DNA of 64,000 bases from Kribbella caucasensis (GCF_004361855.1 NZ_SNWQ01000032.1:16267-80266); one strand, 5' to 3'. Numbered from the stretch's first letter, positions 16,528-25,144 are shown. A program made the numbers and translations. Notes: generated by a model from the letters alone, not told the origin.

Positions 16528-17229
16528 GTGGAGACGGTGGATCAGGTTCGGCAGGTGGGGGTGGTCAGCCATGTCCGGCGCAGTGTGCGGATGACGGCTG
16601 GGCAGCAGCGGGTGTGGGACACCCATTGGCCCCAGCTCGGCCGCAAGCTGGAGGAGATGCCCTCTGGTCAGGTCGATCTGGCCGAGTGGTTCGGGCGGAC
16701 AGCGCCGACCGTGTTGGAGATCGGCTCCGGTATGGGCGACGCGACTGCTCAGCTGGCGCTCGCGGATCCCGATGTCGACCACCTCGCCGCGGAGGTCTAC
16801 CCGGCTGGTCTCGGGCAGCTGATGTTGTGGGTCGAGCGGTACGGACTGGACAACGTCCGGCTGCTGCACGGCGACGCGCTCGACCTCCTCCGCGACCACT
16901 TGGCGCCCGAGTCGCTGGCCGGCGTCCGGATCTACTTCCCGGACCCGTGGCCGAAGAAACGGCACCACAAACGCCGCCTGATCACCGCGCCGTTCGTCAG
17001 CCTGGTCGCGTCCCGCCTGCAGCCCGGCGGAACGTTGCACTTGGCAACGGACTGGGCCAACTACGCCGATCAGATGCTCGCCGTGTGCACCGCCGAGCCC
17101 AGCCTGGCCAACCAGTATGCCGACTGGGCTCCGCGCCCCGAATGGCGGCCGATCACCAAGTTCGAGTCCCGCGCTCAGGCCGACGGCCGGGTCTGCCGCG
17201 ACCTGCTCTTCACGAAGTCCGGCTCGTGA
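16528..17229 (+). CDS. trmB: tRNA (guanine-N7-)-methyltransferase
   Basis: Methylates N7 of G46 in tRNA using S-adenosylmethionine. The 233-residue product contains the SAM-binding motif VLEIGSGMGDATAQLA, then AAEVYPAGLGQL, and the diagnostic TrmB segment IYFPDPWPKKRHHKRRL, followed by GGTLHLATDWANYA; the C-terminus F-E-S-R with RVCRDLLF is also typical. It starts at a GTG. Its last 20 bases overlap the end of the convergent rhamnosidase gene. It stands alone, with no partner gene on its strand. Confidence 0.95.
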   Translation: METVDQVRQVGVVSHVRRSVRMTAGQQRVWDTHWPQLGRKLEEMPSGQVDLAEWFGRTAPTVLEIGSGMGDATAQLALADPDVDHLAAEVYPAGLGQLMLWVERYGLDNVRLLHGDALDLLRDHLAPESLAGVRIYFPDPWPKKRHHKRRLITAPFVSLVASRLQPGGTLHLATDWANYADQMLAVCTAEPSLANQYADWAPRPEWRPITKFESRAQADGRVCRDLLFTKSGS

Positions 17230-19867
17230 AGTTCCAGTGGCCCGCGGCGACGGTGTAGACCGCGTATCCCTCCTTGTGCGACGGCACACCCGCGTACGGC
17301 GCCGGCACCGCGCTCACATCGGCGAGGGCCTCGGCCGGCACGTGCACCTCGGCCGTTGATCCCACCGGAACTTGGATTTCCAAGTGCAGCACGCGGCCCA
17401 CCCGACGCCAAGAAGCCGTGACCCGACCCCGCACGGTGTCAGTCCGAAGCGATGCCGAGTCGACCTCGTCACGCGCATCCGGACGAACGACGATCCGCTG
17501 CCAACCGTTGCCCGCGTTCCGCAGCCCGGCCACGTTCTCCAGCAACCATTGGACAACCGTGCCGTGGAAGTAGTGGTTGCGGGATCGCGTGTCCGCCTCC
17601 CACATCTCCCACATCGTGTCCGCGCCCTGGTCGAGCCAGTAGCCCCAACTCGGGTACGTCCGCTGCAGCGCGACCTTCGCTGCGACCTCACCATGCCCGT
17701 ACTGCGTGAGCACCGGCAGCAGTACGCCGATCCCGAGACACCCCGCGTTGTGATGGAACCCGCGCGCTTCTATATCCGCGACCAGGTTCGCCACGACCCG
17801 CGGTTCAAACTCGTCCGGGACCAGGCCGAAGGCGAGCGGGACCGCGTTCGACGTTTGCCGGTAGTCCGGGTCGATCGCGGTCCGGTAGAGCCCGGCCTCG
17901 CGGTCGAGGAACTCGCGGTTGAGCCCGTCCGCCAGCTCGTCCGCGGCCTTGCGGAGGCGATCCACTTCACCGGTCTTGCCGATCAGCTCGGCGATCTCCG
18001 CGACCGCGATCACGGCGCGATGCAGGTACGCCGTACCGGTGAGGCGGCGGTCTTCGGGAGGCGGGCCGTCCGGGTAGCCCGGTGGGAGCCAGTCGCCGAG
18101 AACGCTTACGGACAAGCCGTTCTCGACCCGGCCGAGTTCCCAGTCGACGTAACGCAGTACGGCGTCCCAGTGGTCGGTGAGCAGCCGGGTGTCGCCGTAC
18201 CAGCGGTGCATCTCGCGGAGCAGGAACGGGTAGACGGTCGACCACTCGGTCGCAGGTGCGAGTTCGGTGTAACCCCAGCCCGCCGACGGCACGATCACCG
18301 GCAGCTGTCCCTCGTCGGTCTGGCTGTCGCGCAGGTCGCCGAGCCATTTGGTGAAGAACCGGGCCAGGTCGAGCTGGCCGGCCATCGTGGGCGCGCCGAC
18401 CTGGGCGTCCCCGGTCCAGCCGTTCTTCTCGAAGATCGGGGTGTCGGTGGGGATGCCGTGCAGGTTGTTCAGAACGGTACGCCGCATCGCCTGCTCGAGC
18501 TGCTCGTACGTCGGCTCGCCGGCCGTGAACCGCGCGACGCCACGCACATCCGAGTGCGCCTCACGCAAGGTGACCTCGACGTCAGCAGCACCTGAGATCT
18601 CGACGTAGCGGAAGCCCTTGTAGGAGAAGCGCGGCTCCCACTCCTCGACACCGTTGCCCGCAGCAACGTATTCGTCACGCTGGAAGCGATCACCTTCCAC
18701 ATGGCGGTTGACGGCCTCGACCGTGCCGTCGGGGCGCAGCGTCTCGCCGTACAACAGGCTGACACGCGTCCCGGCTGGCGCGGTGACGCGAAGGGTGACC
18801 CAGCCGGCGGTGGTCCGGCCGAAGTCGGCGACCTGGGTTCCGGGGTGAGGTGAGGTCGAGGAGACCGGCGGGAGTTCGTCGACCACGCGGATCGGTTCGT
18901 GGTCCTGCGCCTTGAGTTTGCCGCGCGGTGCGGGCATCGCGACCGCGGGGGACCAGGCGGAGTCGTCGAAGCCGGGGGAGTCCCAACCGGGCTGCTCGAG
19001 ACGGGCGTCGTACGTCTCACCGGCGTACAGCGAGTCGTCGAGAGTCGGCCCACCCACGAACCGCCAGGACGTGTCCGACACCACCTCGGTGACGCTGCCG
19101 TCCTCGTGGTCGATCACGAGCCGAACGAGCAGCCGTGGATCGCCCGTCCAAGGGGCCTGGTGCCAGCGCCAGACGTTCGGAGTCGTCATCCCGAAGAACC
19201 CACGGCCGAGTTCCGCACCGAGCACGTTGTCACCCTGGGCCACGAGTTCGGTGACGTCGTGGGTGACGTAGAGCACGGTCTTGTCGTAGGCGGTGAATCC
19301 GGGATCGAGGACGGCGTCGCTGACGCGTTGGCCGTTGAGGTTCAGTACGGCGTACGCGAGGCCGCTGGTGTAGAGGCGGGCTCGGACGACCGGGCTGTCG
19401 ATCGTGAACCCGCGACGCAAGAGGGGAGCGGCGTCACCGGGTCCGCCGATCCACTGGGCCGCGCCGAAGCCCTCGTCCAGCAGACCGGTCTCGAACCAGG
19501 CCGGACTGCTCCATCCGCCCACACGGCCCACGCCGTCCCAGAGCCGGACCGCCCAGTGGTACCTCGTCCGCGGCGTCAGCGCAGGCCCGTCGTACTCAAC
19601 CTGGATGTCGTCAGACAGCACCTCGCCCGAGTCCCACACATCGGCTGTCCCGGCGGTCAGCAGCTCAGCGGAGGACGCGACCAAGACCTGGTACGCCGAC
19701 TGGGTGGCGCCGTATCCCGGGGCGGTCGCGATCCACGCCAACCTGGGGCGGGCCACGTCGGTGCCGAGCGGCGACTCGGCGTACTCGGTCGTCAACCGCC
19801 CAACGGTGAGCGGACCACCAACGGGCCAGCCATCGGACCGGCCATCGGGCAGGGCGGGGTCGGCCAT
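17210..19867 (-). CDS. GH78 alpha-L-rhamnosidase
   Basis: Encodes 885 residues. The order fits family 78: an N-terminal beta domain (SAYQVLVASSAELL; YHWAVRLWDG), a rhamnosidase N domain (ARLYTSGLAYAVLNLNGQ...DPGFTAYDKTVLYVTHDV), a concanavalin-like domain (GTRVSLLYGETLRPDGT), the (alpha/alpha)6 catalytic domain (GIPTDTPIFEKNGWTGDAQV; WLPPGYPDGPPPEDRRLTG) and a C-terminal beta domain. It releases alpha-L-rhamnose from plant glycosides or polysaccharides. There is no signal peptide, so it is probably cytoplasmic, acting on imported glycosides. The ATG at 19867 is preferred because GAGGAG lies 6 bases upstream and because the family alignment starts soon after; upstream frame residues look non-coding. 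Confidence 0.93.
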   Translation of the reverse strand: MADPALPDGRSDGWPVGGPLTVGRLTTEYAESPLGTDVARPRLAWIATAPGYGATQSAYQVLVASSAELLTAGTADVWDSGEVLSDDIQVEYDGPALTPRTRYHWAVRLWDGVGRVGGWSSPAWFETGLLDEGFGAAQWIGGPGDAAPLLRRGFTIDSPVVRARLYTSGLAYAVLNLNGQRVSDAVLDPGFTAYDKTVLYVTHDVTELVAQGDNVLGAELGRGFFGMTTPNVWRWHQAPWTGDPRLLVRLVIDHEDGSVTEVVSDTSWRFVGGPTLDDSLYAGETYDARLEQPGWDSPGFDDSAWSPAVAMPAPRGKLKAQDHEPIRVVDELPPVSSTSPHPGTQVADFGRTTAGWVTLRVTAPAGTRVSLLYGETLRPDGTVEAVNRHVEGDRFQRDEYVAAGNGVEEWEPRFSYKGFRYVEISGAADVEVTLREAHSDVRGVARFTAGEPTYEQLEQAMRRTVLNNLHGIPTDTPIFEKNGWTGDAQVGAPTMAGQLDLARFFTKWLGDLRDSQTDEGQLPVIVPSAGWGYTELAPATEWSTVYPFLLREMHRWYGDTRLLTDHWDAVLRYVDWELGRVENGLSVSVLGDWLPPGYPDGPPPEDRRLTGTAYLHRAVIAVAEIAELIGKTGEVDRLRKAADELADGLNREFLDREAGLYRTAIDPDYRQTSNAVPLAFGLVPDEFEPRVVANLVADIEARGFHHNAGCLGIGVLLPVLTQYGHGEVAAKVALQRTYPSWGYWLDQGADTMWEMWEADTRSRNHYFHGTVVQWLLENVAGLRNAGNGWQRIVVRPDARDEVDSASLRTDTVRGRVTASWRRVGRVLHLEIQVPVGSTAEVHVPAEALADVSAVPAPYAGVPSHKEGYAVYTVAAGHWNFTSRTS

Positions 19868-19905
19868 CGGGCTCCTCACGAAGTCGGCGAACAGCACCAC
19901 GGAGG

Positions 19906-19935
19906 ACCGTATGCAGTCTGTTTGCCCGAGGGCAA
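19906..19935 (-). promoter_or_regulatory. Promoter and palindrome upstream of the rhamnosidase
   Basis: On the minus strand TTGCCC (19935-19930) and TACGGT (19911-19906) are 18 bases apart, an acceptable -35/-10 pair. TTGCCC-GA-GGGCAA (19922-19935) is an inverted repeat covering the -35 element, and a second one, GTCCG-GATT-CGGAC, lies at 19943-19956. Both could be operators; no regulator gene is adjacent. Confidence 0.45.
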
Positions 19936-20027
19936 CACCAGGGTCCGGATTCGGACAGTCGTGGATTGTCGTCTCACATCGCAATACCCGAGCATCCTGG
20001 CTGACTTTGTCCTGTTTCATAGAGGGC

Positions 20028-20114
20028 ATGCAGGACACCACGAACGCGCCCGGCGCCGGTCTCACCCGCCGCCGGCACGTCGACCTGCTCCGGGTGAACT
20101 CCGCGCGCTGTTGA
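20028..20114 (+). CDS. Leader peptide of the sulfur-associated RRHVDLxRVxSAxC type
   Basis: A 28-residue frame starts at ATG 20028 with AGAGGG just before it and ends in LTRRRHVDLLRVNSARC followed at once by TGA. Actinobacteria carry many small annotated leader peptides ending R-R-x-V-D-L-x-R-V-x-S-A-x-C, typically ahead of sulfate, sulfonate or cysteine genes, where translation of the terminal Cys codon is thought to sense cysteine or sulfur supply. Here it precedes a TauE/SafE exporter by 67 bases and an SsuA-B-C-like importer further on. I see no convincing terminator between it and the exporter start, so control of translation or of Rho is as likely as classical attenuation. Confidence 0.88.
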   Translation: MQDTTNAPGAGLTRRRHVDLLRVNSARC

Positions 20115-20181
20115 TCTCGCCGCACCACCTCGCCTCGCCCCCCGTCCAGGCCCGTTCGCCTCGGCCCGTTGGAGCAGACCC

Positions 20182-21087
20182 GTGCGTCGTCTCGTCCTCA
20201 TCGCCTTACTCGGTACCGTCGCCCAACTCGTCGACGGCACCCTCGGCATGGCCTACGGCGTCACCGCCACCACCGCCCTGCTGATCACCGGCATCACCCC
20301 GGCCGTCGCCTCCGCCGCCGTGCACCTGTCCGAGGTGGGCACCACGCTCGCCTCCGGTCTGTCGCACTGGCGGTTCGGCAATGTCGACTGGCGCGTGGTC
20401 GCCCTGATCGGGGTGCCGGGCGGTATCGGCGCCTTCGCCGGTGCGACGTTCCTGTCCGGCCTGTCGACCGAATCGGCCTCGCTCTGGGTGGCCGGCCTGC
20501 TGATCCTGCTCGGCATCTACCTGCTGGCGCGCTTCGCGACCGGCAAGGTGCGCGCCGTGATGGAGGGCCGGCCGGCTGGGAAGTTCCTCGGCCCGCTCGG
20601 CCTGGTCGCCGGTTTCGTCGACGCGACCGGTGGCGGTGGCTGGGGCCCGATCGCGACCTCCTCGTTGCTGAGCAGCGGCAAGCTGGAACCGCGCAAGACC
20701 GTCGGTTCGGTCAACACGGCCGAGTTCATCGTCGCGATCGCCGCCAGCGCCGGGTTCCTGTTCGGCCTGGGCCGGCAGAACATCCCGTACGCCGTGGTCG
20801 GGGCGCTCCTCGTCGGGGGAGTGGTCGCCGCGCCGATCGCGGCCTGGCTGGTCTCCCGGCTGTCCACCCGTTGGCTCGGCGTCACGGTCAGCCTGGTGCT
20901 GATCCTCACCAACGCCCGCAACCTCCTGAACGGACTCGGCGCCACCGCCGGTCTGCGCTACCTCGCGTACGCCGTACTGGTGCTGCTGTGGGCCTCGGTG
21001 GTCGCCTACAGCACCGGCCGGCGGCCCACGCCTGTCGTGCCGGTGACGGCTGCGGCCGGTGAGGAACGAGAGACCGTCCGTATCTGA
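20182..21087 (+). CDS. TauE/SafE-family anion exporter
   Basis: Encodes 301 residues from a GTG preceded by GGAG. Eight or so hydrophobic segments are present, with the family's glycine-rich repeats: VDGTLGMAYGVTATTALL in the N-terminal half and VDATGGGGWGPIATSSLL in the C-terminal half. The two-fold repeat is characteristic of TauE/SafE transporters, proposed to export sulfite, sulfoacetate or similar anions. Its position between a sulfur-type leader peptide and a sulfonate-type importer supports a role in sulfur-anion flux, such as removing sulfite released from sulfonates. The exact substrate is inferred from context only. Confidence 0.92.
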   Translation: MRRLVLIALLGTVAQLVDGTLGMAYGVTATTALLITGITPAVASAAVHLSEVGTTLASGLSHWRFGNVDWRVVALIGVPGGIGAFAGATFLSGLSTESASLWVAGLLILLGIYLLARFATGKVRAVMEGRPAGKFLGPLGLVAGFVDATGGGGWGPIATSSLLSSGKLEPRKTVGSVNTAEFIVAIAASAGFLFGLGRQNIPYAVVGALLVGGVVAAPIAAWLVSRLSTRWLGVTVSLVLILTNARNLLNGLGATAGLRYLAYAVLVLLWASVVAYSTGRRPTPVVPVTAAAGEERETVRI

Positions 21088-21099
21088 CCTGTCTCGGAT

Positions 21100-21114
21100 G
21101 ACGAGTTTCTCGTC
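21100..21114 (+). terminator. Small hairpin after the TauE/SafE gene
   Basis: GACGAG (21100-21105) and CTCGTC (21109-21114) form a 6-bp stem with a TTT loop, flanked by imperfectly paired GGAT and CATATCC. It starts 12 bases after the stop. There is no T-run; a weak terminator or mRNA-end structure is possible. Confidence 0.35.
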
Positions 21115-21178
21115 CATATCCTGAAACATAACCATATAAGTCGGTTTTCTTTGCTTTCATGGTCTACAGGCAGGTCGG

Positions 21179-21214
21179 TTGGACTGCTCCCGCGTCGCCT
21201 CCGCGGATTGTTGA
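21179..21214 (+). CDS. Candidate second sulfur-type leader peptide, start unclear
   Basis: The frame 21140-21214 is open and ends GRLDCSRVASADC followed by TGA. The last seven residues plus stop match the R-V-x-S-A-x-C-stop signature of the leader at 20028. It lies 76 bases before the SsuA-like gene. The only recognised start codon in frame is TTG at 21179, which would give an 11-residue peptide; an ATG at 21159 is in another frame. It may be a short TTG-initiated leader, a decayed one, or coincidence. The sequence match is strong, but the missing standard start lowers confidence. Confidence 0.45.
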   Translation: MDCSRVASADC

Positions 21215-21290
21215 CCCCCGGTGCCCCCAGCACGAACCGTAACCGCCAGCTCGCGACCACCCGGTCGCCCGCACCTGAAGGTCAAAACTT

Positions 21291-22367
21291 GTGAGGATCA
21301 CGAACTTCCGCGCCACCCGTGCGCTGGCCGCCTCGGCCGCCGTCCTGTCGCTCGTCGCCGCCGTGGCCGGCTGCTCCCGGGCCGACGGTAACGAGACACC
21401 GGTCGCGTCCACGGACAAGGGCCCGGCGACCGAGCTCCGGCTCGGCTACTTCCCGAACGTCACCCACGCGGCCGCGCTGGTCGGTCTGGACAAGGGCCTG
21501 TTCAGCAAGGAACTGGGCAGCACCAAGCTGGTGCCGACCAAGTTCAACGCCGGCCCGGAGGCGGTCGGCGCACTGCTCGGTGGCTCGCTCGACGCGTCAT
21601 TCATCGGTTCCGGCCCGGCCATCAACGCGTACGCGAAGTCCAAGGGCGAGGCGGTCCGGCTGGTGGCCGGCACCACCTCCGGCGGGGCCCAGCTGGTGGT
21701 CAAGCCGACCATCACCAAGGTGGAGGACCTGGTCGGCAAGACCATCGCCACCCCGTCGCTGGGCAACACCCAGGACGTGTCGCTGAAGAAGCTGCTGGCC
21801 GAGAAGGGCCTGACCGGCAAGGTGAAGGTCACCAACCTGGAGAACGCGCAGACGCTGGACGCCTTCAAGAAGGGCGATGTGGACGGCGCCTGGCTGCCCG
21901 AGCCGTGGTCGTCCCGGCTGGTGCTGGACGCCGGCGCCAAGGTGCTGCTGGACGAGGCCGCACTGTGGCCCGGCGGCAAGTTCCCGACTACGGTGCTGAT
22001 CGTCCGGACGAAGTTCCTGCAGGAGCACCCGCAGACCGTGAAGACGCTGCTCACCGGTCTGGTCGCCTCGATCGACTTCAGCAACTCCGACCAGGCCGCC
22101 GCCAAGACCGTGGTGAACGCCCAGCTCAAGGAGCTCACCGGCAAGGCGCTGAAGCCGGAGGTGATCGACCGGGCGTTCAGCAAGATCGAGATCACCGCCG
22201 ACCCGGTCGCGGCCACGTTCCCGCAGCTGGCCAAGGACTCGGTCACCGCCGGGATCGCGAAGGAGGCGCCGGACGTGTCCGGCTTCGCCGACTTCGGCCC
22301 GCTGAACGAAGTACTGGCGAAGGCGGGCAAGCCTGCCGTCGACGCCGCCGGCCTGGACAAGAAGTGA
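21291..22367 (+). CDS. SsuA/NrtA-type ABC transporter substrate-binding lipoprotein
   Basis: Encodes 358 residues from a GTG. The signal sequence ends with the lipobox VAAVAGC, giving a lipid-anchored binding protein. The mature part begins TELRLGYFPNVTHAAALVGLDKGLF and contains GGSLDASFIGSGPAINAY and IATPSLGNTQDVSLKKLL, typical of the NMT1/SsuA family that binds aliphatic sulfonates, taurine, nitrate or thiamine precursors. Genes for ATPase and permease follow closely (13 bases, then an overlap). With the sulfur-type leaders upstream, a sulfonate is the best guess for the ligand. Confidence 0.9.
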   Translation: MRITNFRATRALAASAAVLSLVAAVAGCSRADGNETPVASTDKGPATELRLGYFPNVTHAAALVGLDKGLFSKELGSTKLVPTKFNAGPEAVGALLGGSLDASFIGSGPAINAYAKSKGEAVRLVAGTTSGGAQLVVKPTITKVEDLVGKTIATPSLGNTQDVSLKKLLAEKGLTGKVKVTNLENAQTLDAFKKGDVDGAWLPEPWSSRLVLDAGAKVLLDEAALWPGGKFPTTVLIVRTKFLQEHPQTVKTLLTGLVASIDFSNSDQAAAKTVVNAQLKELTGKALKPEVIDRAFSKIEITADPVAATFPQLAKDSVTAGIAKEAPDVSGFADFGPLNEVLAKAGKPAVDAAGLDKK

Positions 22368-22380
22368 CAGGAGAGAGTCG

Positions 22381-23181
22381 ATGACCGCGACGATCGAAGC
22401 CAGGCAGGCCGTCACCGCTGCCACCCAGCCGGTGCGTTTCCACCAGGTCGGCAAGGCGTTCGGCCAGGGTCGGCGCGCGGTGGTCGCGCTCGACCAGGTC
22501 GACCTCGAGGTGGCGGTGGGGGAGTTCGTCTGCCTGGTCGGCGCGTCCGGCTGCGGCAAGACCACCCTGCTCAACCTGGTGGCCGGCCTGGACCAGCCGA
22601 CAGCGGGGGGGATCGAGATCAACTCGTCCCGCCCGGCTGTGGTGTTCCAGGAGGCCGCGCTGATGCCGTGGCTGACCGCCGCGGGCAACATCGAGCTCCC
22701 GTTGCGGATGGCCGGCGTGCCCAAGTCCGTACGCCGCACCAAGGCCGCCGAGCTGCTCGAACTGGTTCGCCTCGGCGGGCTCGGGGACAAGCGGCCGCAT
22801 GAGTTGTCCGGCGGGATGCGGCAGCGGGTCGCCCTGGCCCGTGCGCTCGCGTCGACGACCGACCACACCGGCTCGGGTGCCGGCAAGCCGTCGTTGCTGC
22901 TGATGGACGAGCCGTTCTCCGCCCTCGACGCGATCACCCGTGACGTGCTCCAGGGTGAGCTGCTGCGAATCTGGCAAGCCACCGGTACGGCGATCCTGTT
23001 CGTCACCCATGACGTTCGTGAAGCGGTCCGGCTCGGGCAGCGCGTCGTACTGCTGTCCTCGCGGCCCGGGCGGGTCGTGCGGCAGTGGGACGTCAACGGG
23101 CTGACCGGGCCGGCCGAGATCGCCGCGGTCGACGAGGTGAACGCGGCGCTCCGTCAGGTGATCAGTAGCCATGCCGCTTGA
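22381..23181 (+). CDS. SsuB/TauB-type ABC transporter ATPase
   Basis: Encodes 266 residues. Walker A is GASGCGKT (near residue 57), the Q-loop VVFQEAALMPWL, the signature LSGGMRQRVALARAL, Walker B LLLMDEPFSALD and the switch histidine FVTHDVREAV. The VFQE-A-x-L-x-P-W form of the Q-loop is usual in the sulfonate/taurine/nitrate subfamily. An extra short insert (STTDHTGSGAGKPS) lies between signature and Walker B. It is preceded by AGGAGAGAG at the usual distance and overlaps the permease gene by 11 bases. It energises import together with the genes on both sides. Confidence 0.94.
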   Translation: MTATIEARQAVTAATQPVRFHQVGKAFGQGRRAVVALDQVDLEVAVGEFVCLVGASGCGKTTLLNLVAGLDQPTAGGIEINSSRPAVVFQEAALMPWLTAAGNIELPLRMAGVPKSVRRTKAAELLELVRLGGLGDKRPHELSGGMRQRVALARALASTTDHTGSGAGKPSLLLMDEPFSALDAITRDVLQGELLRIWQATGTAILFVTHDVREAVRLGQRVVLLSSRPGRVVRQWDVNGLTGPAEIAAVDEVNAALRQVISSHAA

Positions 23182-24037
23182 CACTGTCGGCTCAGTAGAG
23201 GCTGGGCTTGATGCGCTGGACACCCCGGTGGTGGAGGCCAAGGTCAGCCTGCCGCGGCGGATCGTCGGCCGGGTGCTGCCGCCGATCGTCGCCATCGCGC
23301 TGTTCGTCGTGGTCTGGCAGATCCTCTGGGCGGCCGCGTTCTGGCCGGAGTTCAAGCTGCCCGCTCCGGTCGACGTCGGCGCGCAGATCTGGGAACTGGT
23401 GACGACCGGGGAGATCCTGTCGCTGTTCTGGGTCTCGGTGCACCGGGCCGTGATCGGGTTCGCGATCTCGCTGCTGATCGCGGTCCCGCTCGGTCTCGCG
23501 ATCGCCAACATCACCGTGGTCCGGCGGGGGATCGGGCCGCTGGTGTCGGGGTTGCAGAGCCTGCCGTCGGTGGCTTGGGTACCGGCCGCGATCCTGTGGT
23601 TCGGCCTGAACGACCGGGCGATCTACTGGGTCGTCCTGCTCGGCGCCGTACCGTCGATCGCGAACGGTCTGGTCTCCGGTCTGGACCAGGTGCCGCCGAT
23701 CCTGCCGCGGGTCGGCAAGGCGCTCGGCGCGGGCCGCTGGGGCGGGATCCGGTACATCCTGCTGCCGGCCGCGTTACCGGGCTTCCTGGGCGGGCTCAAG
23801 CAGGGCTGGGCGTTCTCGTGGCGGTCATTGATGGCGGCCGAGCTGATCGCGACCTCACCCGATCTCGGCGAGGGCCTCGGTCAGTACCTGCACAACGGGA
23901 TGTCGCTGTCGGACATCTCGATGGTGTTCGCCGGGATCATGCTGATCTTCGCGGTCGGCGTCGGGATCGAACTGCTGGTCTTCCGGCCGCTGGAGAACAC
24001 CGTCCTGCGTGCCCGCGGCCTGACTCGTGCCAGCTGA
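23171..24037 (+). CDS. SsuC-type ABC transporter permease
   Basis: Encodes 288 residues from an ATG 11 bases inside the ATPase gene. Six hydrophobic helices are visible after a basic N-terminal region, beginning LPPIVAIALFVVVWQILWAA; the cytoplasmic coupling segment is VGKALGAGRWGGIRYILLPAALPGFLGGLKQGWAFSWRSL-like, matching the E-A-A loop of the family. It forms the membrane channel of the sulfonate-type importer. The length is slightly over the usual 260-270 because of the N-terminal extension. It is the last gene of the set. Confidence 0.93.
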   Translation: MPLDTVGSVEAGLDALDTPVVEAKVSLPRRIVGRVLPPIVAIALFVVVWQILWAAAFWPEFKLPAPVDVGAQIWELVTTGEILSLFWVSVHRAVIGFAISLLIAVPLGLAIANITVVRRGIGPLVSGLQSLPSVAWVPAAILWFGLNDRAIYWVVLLGAVPSIANGLVSGLDQVPPILPRVGKALGAGRWGGIRYILLPAALPGFLGGLKQGWAFSWRSLMAAELIATSPDLGEGLGQYLHNGMSLSDISMVFAGIMLIFAVGVGIELLVFRPLENTVLRARGLTRAS

Positions 24038-24096
24038 TTCGTACCGATCCAGCTGATCTGACCCCCGCGTTGCGACAAGCGCCGTACTGTTGGAGT

Positions 24097-24555
24097 GTGG
24101 TCCGAACTCTGCCGTTCCTGATCAGCCTGGTCCTGAGCGTCTACGCGCTCTTCTCCTGCATCCAGACCCGCGACGAGGACGTGCCGCACCTGCCCAAGCT
24201 GGTGTGGATCGTCCTGATCGTCTTCGTGCCCTTCGTCGGGCCGATCACCTGGCTGCTGCTGTCGAGGCGAGCGGCCGCCGCCTCGGAGCGACGACCGGCG
24301 CGCCCGGCCGGCACGAAGCCGCCTGCCCGCCCGGTGGCGCCGGACGACGACCCGGACTTCCTGGCGTCGCTGGAACGCTTCCGCGACCCTCGGATGGGCC
24401 CGACCCCGGATGTGCCGGACGCGGACGCGCCGGCCACGGACGCCGCCTCCGGCGAGCAGCCCAAGCCTGAGGACAAGAAGAAACCGCGGGACAAGAAGAA
24501 GGCGAAAGACAGCGAGACCGAGGCGCCGACGGACTCCGACGACGGCAAGGCCTGA
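24097..24555 (+). CDS. PLDc_N-domain membrane protein with charged tail
   Basis: Encodes 152 residues from GTG 24097. Two transmembrane helices (LPFLISLVLSVYALFSC; LVWIVLIVFVPFVGPITWLLL) separated by a short loop form the PLDc_N (cardiolipin synthase N-terminal) domain, found alone in many actinobacteria. The C-terminal 90 residues are disordered: Pro/Ala-rich, then Asp-rich, then alternating Lys/Asp clusters (PEDKKKPRDKKKAKDSETE). No catalytic domain is present. Its role is unknown. The gene starts 59 bases after ssuC and could be cotranscribed, but it is probably unrelated in function. Confidence 0.8.
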   Translation: MVRTLPFLISLVLSVYALFSCIQTRDEDVPHLPKLVWIVLIVFVPFVGPITWLLLSRRAAAASERRPARPAGTKPPARPVAPDDDPDFLASLERFRDPRMGPTPDVPDADAPATDAASGEQPKPEDKKKPRDKKKAKDSETEAPTDSDDGKA

Positions 24556-24776
24556 CTGTTCCCGATTACCGCTGAGTCAAAACCTGTCAATTTCCTGGCG
24601 TCCGGTCGCGGTCATTAGACAAAGCTGACAAGGCAAATTTCCGGATTCCCGGCAGGTTTCGGAGAGTGACAACCGCCGGCAGATCTGCGCCTTGCGGTTG
24701 GAGCCGGGCCCGGCACTGGGCCGGACCCGGATGGGTCTGGTGCCCCGCCTCGGCGACGGGGTTCAGCTCCCGGCCG

Positions 24777-25070
24777 TCAGGCGGACTTCCGGTGCTCGGC
24801 GAGTACGACGTTGTCCCGCTCGGACTCAGTGGTCCCGCCCCAGACGCCGTACGGCTCCCCGACGGAGAGCGCGTGCTGACGGCATTCGGGCTGGACCGGG
24901 CAGGTTCCGCAGAGCGACTTGGCCACCATCTCGCGAGCGCGTTTGCGAACGCCACGCTCCGATTCGGGGGAGAAGAACAGCTCCGGGTTGACGTCGCGGC
25001 AAGCGGCTTGCGACTGCCAGTCCCACAGATCCATGAGCGGGCGGGGTAGGCGAGGCATCCCTCTCGACAT
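24777..25070 (-). CDS. WhiB-family iron-sulfur regulator (WhiB3/WhiD-like)
   Basis: Encodes 97 residues. The four cluster-binding cysteines are C24, C54, C57 and C63 (AACRDVNPELFF and CGTCPVQPEC), followed by the turn GEPYGVWGG and a short basic tail. The segment DLWDWQSQAACR with ALSVGEPYGVWGG and TESERD most resembles the WhiB3/WhiD subgroup of these actinobacteria-only regulators, which bind a 4Fe-4S cluster and partner with the main sigma factor. The start has a strong AAGGAGG ribosome site 6 bases upstream and a readable promoter at 25116-25144. The symbol is left open because subgroup assignment is from memory of consensus features. Confidence 0.93.
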   Translation of the reverse strand: MSRGMPRLPRPLMDLWDWQSQAACRDVNPELFFSPESERGVRKRAREMVAKSLCGTCPVQPECRQHALSVGEPYGVWGGTTESERDNVVLAEHRKSA

Positions 25071-25115
25071 GGCAACCTCCTTGACTCACCGTGAGCGCGG
25101 ACGGGCGCTCGGTGA

Positions 25116-25144
25116 AAACTATGCTCGATTCGCGGCGAGTTCAA
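25116..25144 (-). promoter_or_regulatory. Promoter of the whiB-like gene
   Basis: On the minus strand TTGAAC (25144-25139) and TAGTTT (25121-25116) are separated by 17 bases, fitting primary-sigma -35 and -10 elements. Transcription would begin about 40 bases before the start codon, leaving room for the AAGGAGG site. Confidence 0.6.

Noticed and set aside
16528..19867. Functional significance of the 20-base trmB/rhamnosidase overlap
   Set aside because: A 20-base convergent overlap is common in compact actinobacterial genomes and needs no special explanation.
21159..21242. A 27-codon ATG frame (MVYRQVGWTAP...) before the SsuA-like gene
   Set aside because: It has no ribosome site or leader-like ending; the meaningful signature is in another frame at 21179-21214.
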